Assembly: GCF_947507565.1 (NCBI RefSeq)
Contig: NC_089190.1
Coordinates: 1,178,001-1,242,000 of the forward strand
Direction: 5' to 3'
Source: Oscarella lobularis
Taxonomy: Eukaryota > Porifera > Homoscleromorpha > Homosclerophorida > Oscarellidae
DNA: 64,000 bases
Made by a program: the position numbers and the translations under genes. This document shows positions 44,782 to 55,100 of the stretch, piece after piece. Below the pieces are notes generated by a model. That model had not been told where the DNA came from. It worked only from the letters and a program-made list of their open reading frames with translations, and did no database searches. How positions within the stretch are numbered: the stretch's first letter is position 1; each line of letters begins with the position of its first letter.

Positions 44782-46699
44782 ATGGGAAATTCTCAGCCGA
44801 AACAGGCCGAGAATCCCGAGAATCCCCAGGCAGCTCACCTAGCACGTCTCTTTGATGTAACAACTGAGATGTATTCAGTGTATCTCTCTATCTATCTACT
44901 GTGCCACTGTTTAGACACTGGTTGGTGAAAGTGAGGGCGAATTGACCTGTCAACAATTCGAGGTATCTTTGACTCTTGGAGTCTTCCTGCATCAGACAAG
45001 ATACCGTCATGTAGGCTGGCTTCTCTGACAAGATGGGACGTGATTTCAGCAGGCTGCTTTTCAATTATTGCGTTCGTCTTGCAAGTGCAAAAGCGTTGCT
45101 AAGGACTCAATTTGTGGATGCTATGACACCCGTCAGCAATACGCGTAAGGCTGTTACGCAACTTACCACCAAATACAATCGTCTCTCCTTTGCTTGCAGT
45201 TGCCTCCCAATCAGCAATGGAAGTAATGCAGCTATTTCATCAGATATTTTCTAATGGAAACGACAAAGGCCTTAGCAAAGAAGGTACATATATCATAGGC
45301 TATCTACTAACTTGGGTTCTGCGGGTAGTGATGTTCTGGTGTTCTGTTTTGCAGATGCCAGTCTGCTTGTGAGTACGTGCTTTCGCTCGTTGGAGAACGA
45401 ACCGGATCTCAACGTTCAGGCAACGTTGGAGACTTTTGTCTCAAGCCTGGTTAGTAGTTATGATCTGTCTATGAATAATATTTTAGGATAAATGCGTTAG
45501 ATGGGAGGACGAGATTTTTTAACCGAAAGTGCCCTAGTCGACTGGCTCGGCTGTAACGCTGGAGGCCTCTTCTTGGGTTTGCAACTGCAACTCGAAGGCA
45601 TCCTCACCAACAAGATACCTGAGGCATAAAGAGACATATTTCCATTCTTTATAACAATGCCTTTTAGGAAATTCATACCGTTCCCAGACTAAAGGACTTA
45701 TCTGGGACAGTGACGCTCTCTGAAGGCAGTTTGGATCCGTTCACTATCTGGCTCCTCTCGTGTTCGCTGCCTCGAATTTTCATAAGCTCAGCCAGAGATG
45801 AAGGAGAAGCGACCGACGTGCCGTGTTGGACTCTCCTATACAAAAGCCGAGAACAAGGGCTCAGTATGAATAGGTTAGGTCATACCTGCATGATCATGAT
45901 GCCGTTACACACGTGAAATGCCGTCTAGATTTCAGCATCACGCCTTTGGCTACAGAGGTCCGACTGTAGCCATTCTAAGACTGGACGAAGATATGACATT
46001 TGCAGTGGGTAGCGACGTTGATTGGAAGTAGGGTTGGTCGACGACGAGCAGACATAAGGAAACTCGTACGTGACTTTATATAGAGATTGTCCGAGCGCCT
46101 GGGGCGGAGCAAACTGTGTGCTACTCCAAATGAAGCCGAAATGGGAAATACTAAATGGTATATGTTCCATATTGATTAATTTTCACAAAGTACATATGAT
46201 CGATTCACCCGTTCTCTTAGGAGGATCTCGCATGCTGTACTTCCACGAAAAATCGCGCATAGCTCGATGCGGGCTCTTCATCGGTACCGATCAAGAAAAT
46301 CCGATTATATCAATCGACGAAGGCCTATCGCAAGCAAGCGTCAAAGTAAATAGGAAAGTACCGCGTCAATTCAACATCGACATTCAGTCGATCGAAGTAA
46401 ACGTACCGCGGTTCACCGTCGCTGCACGAAATTCGAAACCGATTTTGCCCAGGTATGGGGATGTGGGAGTTCTAAGGACGCTGAAGCGCAAAAGGACATG
46501 AAGAAATGGGAGAAGCAGCAGGCGGAAAAACAGCGAAAGGTACCTATTGCTTCTAACGCTCCAATCTACTGTACATAAAGAACCTGCTCCGTTTCTAAAG
46601 GTGAAATTATCTGCTGAGCAGTGGGAAGACAACCCAGATCGAAATTTGCTTGAGTTCGGAGGAATAACGACGCGCCACGGGGAGCGACCAGATGTTTAA
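44782..46699 (+). CDS. TLDc-domain protein, possibly N-myristoylated
   Basis: Starts [20 protein letters not shown]; Gly2 with Ser/Lys nearby suits N-myristoylation, as in MEAK7. Following exons are alpha-helical and short. The TLDc domain is in the second half: [51 protein letters not shown], then [20 protein letters not shown] and DIQSIEVWGCGSS. A charged helix follows ([16 protein letters not shown]) and then [18 protein letters not shown] to a stop at 46697-46699. The C terminus differs from human MEAK7, so exact orthology is unsure. TLDc proteins regulate V-ATPase and oxidation resistance; MEAK7 acts with mTOR at lysosomes. First exons only approximately placed. Confidence 0.75.
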
Positions 46700-46741
46700 T
46701 TAGATTAATAAATAAAAAATAGGGTTCGGCAACCTTTTTAG

Positions 46742-46813
46742 ACTGGTTTGTTTTCTGTGTTTTGTAAAAGTGCATAAATATAGGGACAACAATTTTTTTG
46801 CCAAACGATATCG
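46742..46813 (+). repeat. Dispersed direct repeat, left copy
   Basis: ACTGGTTTGTTTTCTGTGTT followed by CATAAATATAGGG(A/G)CAACA recurs at 49072-49146 in the same orientation. The two copies are about 2.3 kb apart and differ by point changes and small indels. This left copy lies just after the TLDc stop codon. Confidence 0.8.
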
Positions 46814-47833
46814 CCCAAATCCGTGGAAAATCAAATTATATTAATTAGATAGTTTCATACCGTTTGATTTTGATCCCGTCGTCGCCTGAATGGCCCATAC
46901 GATAGAAAGGGCGGGGTAGAGAGGACGTTCAAATTTTTGGGGAGCCCCTTTCGTCGCGAGCCAAGAAACTCTTTCCTGCTGTGGCAGCTTTGTTTCGTTG
47001 ATGTCTCGTTGAGCGTTTCAAGTCAGAACGCCGTCCGTGCGAAGTTCTCTGCCGGCGCGAGGCCCGCTCGTTTCTGCGATCGTCTTCCTTGCGCCTTTGA
47101 GCTTGTTTTTCGCATCGGTGCGCATCTGTGTCAGTCGCTGATAGCGCTCTACGTCGCTCGATCAAGTCTGCGAGCGGAAAGAACGCACGTGGTGGGAAAA
47201 AACGAACAGCGACTGTTATACGGGCACTGAGGCGGCAGAATCGAATAACATGCAGAAACAGTCGATCGAAGCATGGTCTAAAGTAAAAAAAGACCCGATA
47301 AAGCGAACGAAAATCAAAAGCCACGAGGAGCCGCCATTGTTTAGGCGCCAAAATCAACGACTCTACGTCGCCGTAAAGACACGTGGAAATTGGCGCGAGT
47401 TTTCTATAGGCCAATCAACGATCCGTTGCCTAGGCAAAGTACAGCACTCTCGCCTTTGAATCGGATGTTGCATCAGCATTGCATCATGCGCGGTATAAAG
47501 CACTGCGCGCAGCGCACAGCTTCAGTTCTGGCTAGGTGGGGAAAGCCTAAAGGGCGGAACCCTGGAAGTCGTCGGCGTTGGGAAAGCCTCAATCATGTCA
47601 ACATCAAACGTGCTCAGCCGGTTGCCAATCCTTGCTGAAGCTGTAAGGTGCAGTGGATGAGCGTCGCGCGAGTTCTTCTCGTGGCGCGCGATTGGCACTG
47701 GGAATGTCATAAAAGGTCCGTTGGATTTCATATATTGAGAAAAACAGTATAAGAGAAGAACAGAGAGACAGGGAACAACAGCAAAGGACGAAAAACAACA
47801 ACAGCTAAAACATAAATACATACAAGGGAGGGG
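46814..47833. other. Gene-poor accessory stretch
   Basis: About 1 kb without a gene that I can support. Overlapping long open frames on the minus strand (46929-47414) are Arg-rich and lack homology or splice structure. It has a CCAAT element near 47411 and GCGC-rich inverted sequence near 47500 (CTGCGCGCAGCG). Probably decayed mobile DNA or 3' sequence of the element remnant to the right. Confidence 0.4.
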
Positions 47834-48178
47834 TTAATGGGTATTGGAATTGCAGCGTGTGCTAGCCACCGCCGCAAGACTAAGGGAGGCTGTCTGACTA
47901 GGCAAGATCTTCTTAACCTTGTTGATAACGATTCTGGCATTTTGTCGTTGTAGGACGGACGAGATTCGGTTGCGCCAGTAATGGGCGAACGCAGATCGGT
48001 CCTCCAAGAAATCGACCGAAGGGCGGCGTCCAATGTCGCGGAAAAGCTCAATCGCCTTCTCGCTCCACCTGCCAAACGCCTCAGCAACCACTGGTTGGAA
48101 TAGATAGCCAAGAGTTGGATGGCTTGGGTCGCGAAGTCTGGCGTCCGCGTTATACCGAGTTGGCGTCAGGCTCAGATC
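47834..48178 (-). mobile_element. Retroelement polyprotein C-terminal remnant
   Basis: Minus-strand open frame of about 110 codons: NADARLRDPSHPTLGYLFQP, VVAEAFGRWSEKAIELFRDI, FAHYWRNRISSVLQRQNARI, then a stop. This is the pattern of the conserved tail found after reverse transcriptase in many invertebrate retroelement proteins: a Trp-Gly region, then a segment ending in LQRxNAR. No reverse transcriptase core is present upstream because a stop interrupts the frame near 48178. Likely a 5'-truncated copy. Assignment to a clade is not possible from this piece. Confidence 0.6.
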
Positions 48179-48604
48179 AGTTCACTTTCCCGCCAAAGAA
48201 ACGTGTGGGGGGCCCAGTGTCTCGTGGCTGTTTCTCACTCGGCTTAGTGACCTATAGCCTAAGATGACCTGACTTCCCAGACCAAAATCAAAGCACGTAC
48301 AAGTTGACCTCTGATTGTGTGTGGACTCGCGTTCGGCGCCTTCTCTCAACCCGGTAGTCCCGCTTCCTCTCAAGCGAAGGACTATGGCCCCATGGGTCGC
48401 GGTGCAACGAGGTCGGGGGGACGGTGTGGGAGAGCCGTTCTCGATCCTAGGCCGCACCGTCGTGGTTTGAGCCTATGATGCTACGGCTCGCTCTCAAACA
48501 TTTTTGGGCTACCATGCGTTCGAACCTCCACGCGGTGTAGCCTGGATTACGCCAATACGAACGCAGGACAACAAGGTACGTACGCGGGCAGATCGAACAG
48601 AGAC

Positions 48605-49024
48605 TATTCTTTCTTTTTTTAGGTACTCGGGCTCGAAGAAAAGCGTCGATCGCGCGATCGAACAGTGTCACGCGTTTTTTTCTTGTTTTTAGGTACTTCG
48701 TTCAAGGAAAAGCGTCGATATCTCGCGATGGAGCAACGGTCGGCGTATTTTCTTGCTTTTTACGCTAATCGTTCGAGGAAAAGTGCGATCGAACAGCGTC
48801 AGCGTTTTTTTTTCGACACGCTGACGCGAGAAAGAAGACTGCATGATATTTGGGCGTTCGTTTTGTGATTGCATGCACGTGCAAAGCGTTTTTTGTCTTC
48901 GTTGATCGTCTAATCCAACGCACGCGTTCGCTTAGAACACTGCATGATATTTGGGCGTTCGTTTGTGATTGCATGCACGTGCAAAGCGTTTTTTGTCGTC
49001 TAATCCAACGCACGTTCGCTCGTT
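48605..49024. repeat. Two families of short tandem duplications
   Basis: From about 48605 to 48813 three imperfect copies of a roughly 70-bp unit share GGAAAAGCGTCGAT, GATCGAACAG and GCGTTTTTTTC. From 48838 to 49024 two copies of a roughly 100-bp unit share CTGCATGATATTTGGGCGTT, then TGATTGCATGCACGTGCAAA and GCGTTTTTTGTC, ending TAATCCAACGCACG. They occupy the spacer downstream of the adaptor gene and upstream of the right dispersed repeat. Confidence 0.8.
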
Positions 49025-49071
49025 TCAGAAAGAAGTAGCTGCAACCCCGTATGCGACCTTTGTACATATAA

Positions 49072-49146
49072 ACTGGTTTGTTTTCTGTGTTTGGGAAAGT
49101 ACATAAATATAGGGGCAACAAAAAATTTTTTATCAAACGCTATCAT
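49072..49146 (+). repeat. Dispersed direct repeat, right copy
   Basis: Second copy of the sequence at 46742-46813, ending 28 bp from the stop codon of the PTB-SH2 adaptor gene. Its position suggests that the left copy could be a duplicated 3' flank of this gene, or that both are ends of a larger insertion. Confidence 0.8.
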
Positions 49147-49174
49147 ACTCCATATCACCCCCAAAACGCTTTTC

Positions 49175-50853
49175 TTACATGGCCATTGCATCCAGATCGA
49201 CCATCATCTTATCAAAGAACTTTCCGTAGTCAGGATCATTGGGTTTCAGCTCGTCTTCGAGACCCTCCTCGTTCGCTGCGAAGACGGGATTCGACGAATG
49301 GAGATGCAGACGACACGGCAGCCCGTCCGCATTCAATGAATAATGATTGATTAGCGACGTCAGATCAGGAAAGAATTTACCAGTGAGCCCCTAATAAATA
49401 GAAATGCAATTGAATAGGCTTGGCAGTAGAGCAGGCATCACCCTAAGATTGAGTCCAGCGGGTGTGGCCTCTATGAGAAAATTCCCTATATGGCCAGTTG
49501 GATTGCGAGCGTCTGGTGGACACTTGAGCGACAGAACGTGATTTCCCGGCTGGCTCTGACTGTCTCGAACCAAGAAAGCTCCCTCGCTTTCTTGCTCAAG
49601 AATTTGCATGGTAATTTCCCTAAAGTGACGATAGAAAAAAATAATAATACTCCACACTTGAAGTGCTCGTTACCTGGGTAAGCCAGCCTGATACCAAGAC
49701 GCCGTCAGCAAAGTCGATTCGTTTGATTCGTGATATGACGGGGGCACAGCAGCAGTACTAAGAAGATCCAAACGTTACTTCTTATACGTGATAAGACAGT
49801 CGCTTCACGTTGGCTGCGGTTGGTACTGCGCTTGCTGTGGTACAGACAGGTGCGGTCGAGGCAGTGGGTGCTGTTGCTTCTGCTGCTTAGGTTGCTGCTG
49901 TTGTTGAGGCGGCTCGGCCGAGTGAGCATGACGAGGTACGACTGGAGTGACCGGCATCTATGAAACCTCTATATTATTACACTATCCAATTTCCTCCACG
50001 ACTTCGTTTCACCTGGGGCGTTTCTCTTTTCTTTCCCGACTTCTTCTGTTTTCTCAACGTCATCTCAGCGTAGGCGGCCTTGAAATGGTCGCCGATTTTC
50101 GCATTTAAATTCTGAGCCTAGTAAAAGTACGAAGAGGAGGATAAAATCGTTTCTTTTTCTACTCCTTCTTCTTCTTCCTACAATTTCCTTCTTGTCAGCT
50201 TTTACGACGTGGCAATAGCTCGGTGCGTCGGTGCCGCCGGGATTCTTCGCGACAAACGCAAAATAGTGCCTCTCGACGAAAACAGTCGTGTACGAGATAC
50301 GACACAAAGCGTGGGCCATGTACACAGTCTAGAAAACACTGACGTTTTACCTTTTCCAAAAAAAAAACTTAGATCACCTTCTCGTCTTCGCTTAGAATCT
50401 TAACTCCCTCTTCTTGTACGACGGCAATAACCGTTTTCATTTTTTTAGGCTCCTGAATACGACGAGTTCAATGGATTTCCGGATAAAATTCACAGGCTCA
50501 CCGAGAGTTTGCCGAGGTTTTCTCGTACGATTCCAGCCTGGGCCCTACCGGAGCCCGTTTGAACGCGAAACGAAGTGATGTACTGGAAAAAAATTAAGTT
50601 ATATTCGTCTTTTTTTCCGACGTCACGCTCTCACCTTCACTTTCTTGCTGTATCCCTTCGATCGTTCGTCTTTTTCCGCTCGATGAACGACGCCCGGCTG
50701 ACGCGACGACGGTTTCGCCGCTCCGCCCTGTTGCGGCGTCGCTCCGGGCCGACCGCGCTGCCGTTTCTGCTCTTCGTAGGCCTTTCGGCGACGCTCGATC
50801 GCCTCCTTGCGCTCTTCTTCCTCCTGTTCGGCCTTCGCTTTCAGTAGATACAT
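49175..50853 (-). CDS. PTB-SH2 adaptor protein, SH2D5/Shc-like
   Basis: Start Met at 50853 (MYLLKAKAEQEEEERKEAIE), a charged coiled-coil-like N terminus. PTB domain: ITSFRVQTGSGRAQAGIVRE, MKTVIAVVQEEGVKILSEDE, VYMAHALCRISYTTVFVERH and YFAFVAKNPGGTDAPSYCHV, closest to SH2D5. Gln/Pro-rich linker. SH2 domain: GAFLVRDSQSQPGNHVLSLK with the FLVRDS motif holding the phosphotyrosine-binding Arg, FLIEATPAGLNLR, then FFPDLTSLINHYS and a tail ending DAMAM at 49175. PTB-before-SH2 order occurs in Shc and SH2D5, but tensins have the reverse. Cytoplasmic tyrosine-kinase adaptor by family. The fit to SH2D5 in the PTB is good; the linker lacks the Shc Grb2 sites that I can recognise. Confidence 0.83.
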
Positions 50854-51115
50854 GCGGCGAGTCGGGCTTCGGGCTGGGCTGTTGTGAGGCTGGCCCACGG
50901 TCACGTGAGTCAAACGCGCTCAGAGAGGGGGCGTGAAAGATGAAAGGCTTTGCGCACATCGGGCAATTTCGTCGTTGATCAGGTCTAGACCAAAAGGAGG
51001 CTCTGATTTTGCCTTTGGCAGAAGAGAAGAGAGGCTGGAGCTACAGGAGAGAAGAGAGAAGAGGTCGCACCTCGCGCGCTAACCTAAACAACATTCGGGA
51101 CACATTCGCGTTTCG
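50854..51115. promoter_or_regulatory. Divergent promoter region, PTB-SH2 adaptor/CEP19
   Basis: 262 bp between the two start codons. CGCGCTAACC is at 51075-51084, 31 bp before the CEP19 ATG, in CEP19 orientation. CACGTG at 50903 lies in the 5' flank of the adaptor start. Confidence 0.5.
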
Positions 51116-52046
51116 ATGGTTGAACCGAAAAAGTGCGGAGTTAAATTTAAGCCTCCGGCGTTGATTATCGACTACGTTATTGTTGCTTCCGGTTAGACAA
51201 AGTACCAACGTTGGTGGCCCTTTGGGGTTCAAAGCTGGTTTCTGCAGGAAAACTCCGCAGAAGAACGATTCCGATTCCAGATTTTGACGCCTCTACCGCG
51301 TAAGTTCTGGAAAGTGCATCTCTGATAGAAATAACGCAATTTTGCAGAGTGAAACAGTGCGCACAAAGTCTAAAGGGTTCAAAGCATTCGAAATACCTCG
51401 AAAAGATTTCTTACAGTCAAGTAAGCAACGAGATGCTATGTGCCGCATTTCACTTTGAAGAAAGACGGCACATGTAGAAAAAAAAGAGGGAAAAAACGCA
51501 TTGCCGTGATTGGGAGTCGAACCCAAATCGCTACGATCCTAACACTTAACACTTGTGCCCACAACGTAGAGTCTTAACCGCTGGACCATCACGGCTAACT
51601 GATAAACGACCACGATCTTTCCTTATAAGCCAAAGTCCATAAAATTTAATTATTGTTGACCCGGAAACATCTCGCGTTTACAGTAGAGACCTAAAGTGAC
51701 TACCAAGTACCTTTTCGCGCAGCTCGAACGTCTTCTCACTCGGATTCAATCGTCAAACGATCCGCCGGCAGCGCGACGGTTGGATCGAGGCGAAACGGAA
51801 GGTGGATCGCCGTCGCCAGATGAAGAAAACGGAGCTGCTTTCACTGACGATCTCGATTTGAATAAGGCAACCGACGAGGAACTAGAGACGGTCAAAGCGC
51901 ACATGAACAAAACGTTCGAAGCGAATCGGAAGTTGCCCGGCGACGAGGGATATGAGTATGATGTGGAGATCGATTTCGATAAGGGGGACAAGATCGAGTC
52001 TGGATGGGACGAAGGAAACGACAGCAACGAGGATGACGAATTTTAG
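51116..52046 (+). CDS. CEP19: Centrosomal protein CEP19
   Basis: Four coding exons. Exon 1 MVEPKKCGVKFKPPALIIDY; exon 2 GKLRRRTIPIPDFDASTA; exon 3 VKQCAQSLKGSKHSKYLEKI with SYSQ; exon 4 LERLLTRI with the acidic end YDVEIDFDKGDKIESGWDEG and DEF. Order and motifs match human CEP19, including the conserved KCG start, the KYLE helix and the terminal W-E/D-DEF. Acceptors: TTCTGCAG before 51248 and CGCGCAG before LERLL. CEP19 recruits RABL2 and CEP350/FOP at the centriole and promotes ciliogenesis. The third intron holds an antisense tRNA gene. The stop is 73 bp from the converging mTOR stop. Confidence 0.93.
51502..51595 (-). tRNA. tRNA-His (GTG) with a 22-nt intron
   Basis: Acceptor stem GCCGTGA/TCACGGC, D arm GTC..GAC around AGCGGTTAA, anticodon stem CTACG/CGTAG, T arm TTGGG-TTCGACT-CCCAA. 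The loop between the anticodon stems is 29 nt and begins TTGTGG, so the anticodon is GTG and about 22 nt (GCACAAG... to ..TTAGGA) must be removed. This places the intron at the usual position after base 37. The stem sequences match eukaryotic tRNA-His. G-1 is not encoded at 51596, as expected for addition by THG1. It lies antisense within the third intron of CEP19, with A-box TGGTCCAGCGG and B-box GGTTCGACTCC present. Confidence 0.92.
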
Positions 52047-52119
52047 TTGTACATTGTAAGGGGGGGCAGGGCTTGACGTTAAATTCAATTAGCGGTTGTA
52101 GTTTAAAGTCTTCGAGTTT

Positions 52120-55100
52120 TTACCAGAATGGGCACCTAAAAAATTTCCAAATGATCACAGGTTAAAGAAACGAATATTTGTAGACGTTACCATCCTATGT
52201 AGCATTGGCAGAGATTTTCGTTCGATTGCGCTTGCCTTATTAGTTGGTCGACTTGTTCTTGCACAGTGTTCCATTCGTCGGGAGAGAAATCGCGACCTAG
52301 AAGGCAATGTAGCATAATAGCGAGACGGAAAAAGAAACGGATCGTTCTACCGGTCAATTTGTCCTGAACTCTGCTGATAATCTTCAAAGCCTTCTTGTTT
52401 AGAACTTCCGTCTTCAAGGAGCCGTCGTCAGCTAAACGAGTAGAAGGATTAATTAATCCTACATTGACGATCTTACGATCTGCTATATACCTCCTACTGC
52501 GTGGTCGCCACTCGCTACTGGCTTTCGCGATGATGGTACGGCCTGCTCTTCGCTTTCGCCGAGCATGTCTAAACAAATGCACGTAAAATGCATAGCTCTC
52601 TCGGCTTGTTCAGTGTACCTCCACTGTCACTTTGCCGACTGGGAGGACTATCTTTTTCTCGCTTTCCCTTCGGAGCGGCTATAGGGCAGCAAGTGAATGC
52701 AAACGAGGTATTGAATCACGAGTTCTTACCGTCGACTAAGCGCCAGTTTAGGAGGGGATCGTAGACAAAGGCTTCGAGCACAGCCATCAAACTTTCTTTG
52801 TTTTCTCGCAGAACAGTCATCACGTGGTGACAAGTCATTCTAAAATTGCCCTCGATACCGGTAACCTTGCAGAACAGAAATCAGAAGGAAGGCATGGAGA
52901 CGTAAGCGCAACTGACCTCCATCGCCTTGACCAACATTCGCGTCAAGCGAAATGGAATCTTCTCGGGAAATTTTTCTCTCGTCATGGCAACCTAAACAGA
53001 AAATTAAAGCCTTTCCAACTGGGCGTAAAATAGAAGACGTTACCTCAAAACAATCTCCAAAATCGATGTGAACAATGTGACCAGTAAGGCGATCAAGCAT
53101 CAAGTTCGACGGGTGTCTAGGAACGCACAGCCTGCCCAGACCGCCCAAAGAGCCCCAACAAAGCCTACCTGTCTCCTAGACCAAGAACGTAGCCGACCAT
53201 AGACATTACGGCCAGCGAACGCGTGTAATTCGTTCTCCGATCGAACCAAACCTAAGCAGATGGTACCACCTTCGTCGCGGCAAGTGGAGAGCATACTGAC
53301 TTCAGAACTGGGGCTCTTTAACCAGAGCAGCTTCGCCAAGTCGTCGCCAGGAGTCGTCTTCAGAGCATTCTCAAACACTTCGACCTTTTGCATCAGAGTC
53401 AGGTGGTCGTAGTCGGGAGACATCTGGATAAAAGGATATTCATACGGTTACAGTATGTTCAAAATACTATGCATACTATAAGGAGCCATGATCTTACCTT
53501 CAACATGCTGCGATGTTCAACATTGAGAAGGATTTTGCACTTTTCTCGATAATCTCGAATGAGTGCGTGCAACGTATCGCAATGAGGAACCCAGCCAATC
53601 AGACCCGAATTCGTTGACAGAGGAATGACGCTATAACGCTGAATCCTAACGAAAGAAAACGTAAAACTCCTGCTATCCCCTAAATGAGAGTGCCTACCCC
53701 AAGTGTCTCTTGAAAGTGATGGGGTTGTTGCTGAGAAGCGTATTCACCAGGCCAAAGAGTTGCATAACGCGTTCGTCCTGACGCAAATCTTCGTGTCCTT
53801 TGAGCAGGAAAGTGAAATCCTTGCCATTGCTCCCTAGAAGAAAGAGACAATGATTTCCAGCTCGGATGCACGCAAACGTTTACCTGTGATAGTGAGCTTT
53901 CGAGGGCGCTGCTTTGATGTAATGACTTGCAACGCCGATGAGCATTTCTGGATGCGAATGATGGGTTGATTGGGTTCGTAGGAGCCTGGCACAGCCGCCT
54001 CCAAGTCGCAGCATTTCAACAACTGAGGAGAGACGTACTGAAGCTCCAAAGACGTGAGCTAGAGAACAAACGATACCCTACTACTTTCTTCTATACATGA
54101 TCTGGTACCTGTGGAAGCTGCTTTGATATTCGACGAAAAACTGTATAATACAAATCCCACGCCTGATTCAAATCTTTCAGATTCTGAGATCGCTTGTATT
54201 TCTTGCACCATTCGTGAGCCTCGGCCAAATCCCTCCCATAGGCCTTGAGCAAAGGAAAAACACCGTGAACACAGAACCTCTCTCATCGCATATCAACTTT
54301 CCTATACCTGTTGAAAAGACGATTCCTTTAGGGTCTGCGGTCCGCGTTCCATCATCGAGTGAAGCGGCTCGAGCACGGCGAACATTCCCTCCACTTTGCG
54401 CTCGCCGAAAAAGAGTCGCGACGCTTCTTCGAGACCCTCGTGCCACTGCTCGTGCCACAGGATGGCGACGCGAATCAATTCCTCGCTGACGAGACGAGCC
54501 TGCTGAACGAGCGTGTTGCTGTGCTCGCACATGTTCTGCAATATGTGATTGGCCGCCGCGCATCGCGACTGACTCGCACTCTTAGCCGCCACCGTTAGAG
54601 GATAGATCAACGCCTTCAGAAGAATCAATGACATAAACTGCCCCCAAAACATTTCTCTCCTTACCTGGGGATGGCACTTTCCAATGTCCATCAGTAGCTG
54701 ATGGATCTGCCTTCCAATAAGCTGCCTTGGCGTGTCGATGCGAGCAATGAGCTGGGGTATGACTTGAAGCCAGACGTCGATTTGTATCGTCTTGATTCCT
54801 TCGATGAGCGCTTCGTAGACGTCTTGTTGGTGACCGTAGTCGAACCACAGCGTCAAAAGCCGCAGCGTGTCCTGAAGGGAGCTTCCCTTCGACAGTGCAA
54901 TGGAGCGGAAAAATCCTTGAACAGCCGGCTTCGTGTAGAGATGAATATTAGCACTCGACTAAAAAGCCAACAAATAGAACGCTAACGATTTTTTCAAAAG
55001 TCTTTCTCATACCGTTGATAACGACACGGACTCGGCTGGAGGAGAACTGGATGTTGCTGGTGACGTCCCACTGACCGCTTCTTCGTCGGCTAACTGGTTC

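Noticed and set aside
44782-46699. Direct naming as MEAK7
   Set aside because: N-terminal start is similar, but the C-terminal extension does not match, so I give only the TLDc family.
46929-47414. 161-codon minus-strand frame
   Set aside because: Arg-rich without recognisable motif, start context or splice evidence; several overlapping frames are equally open.
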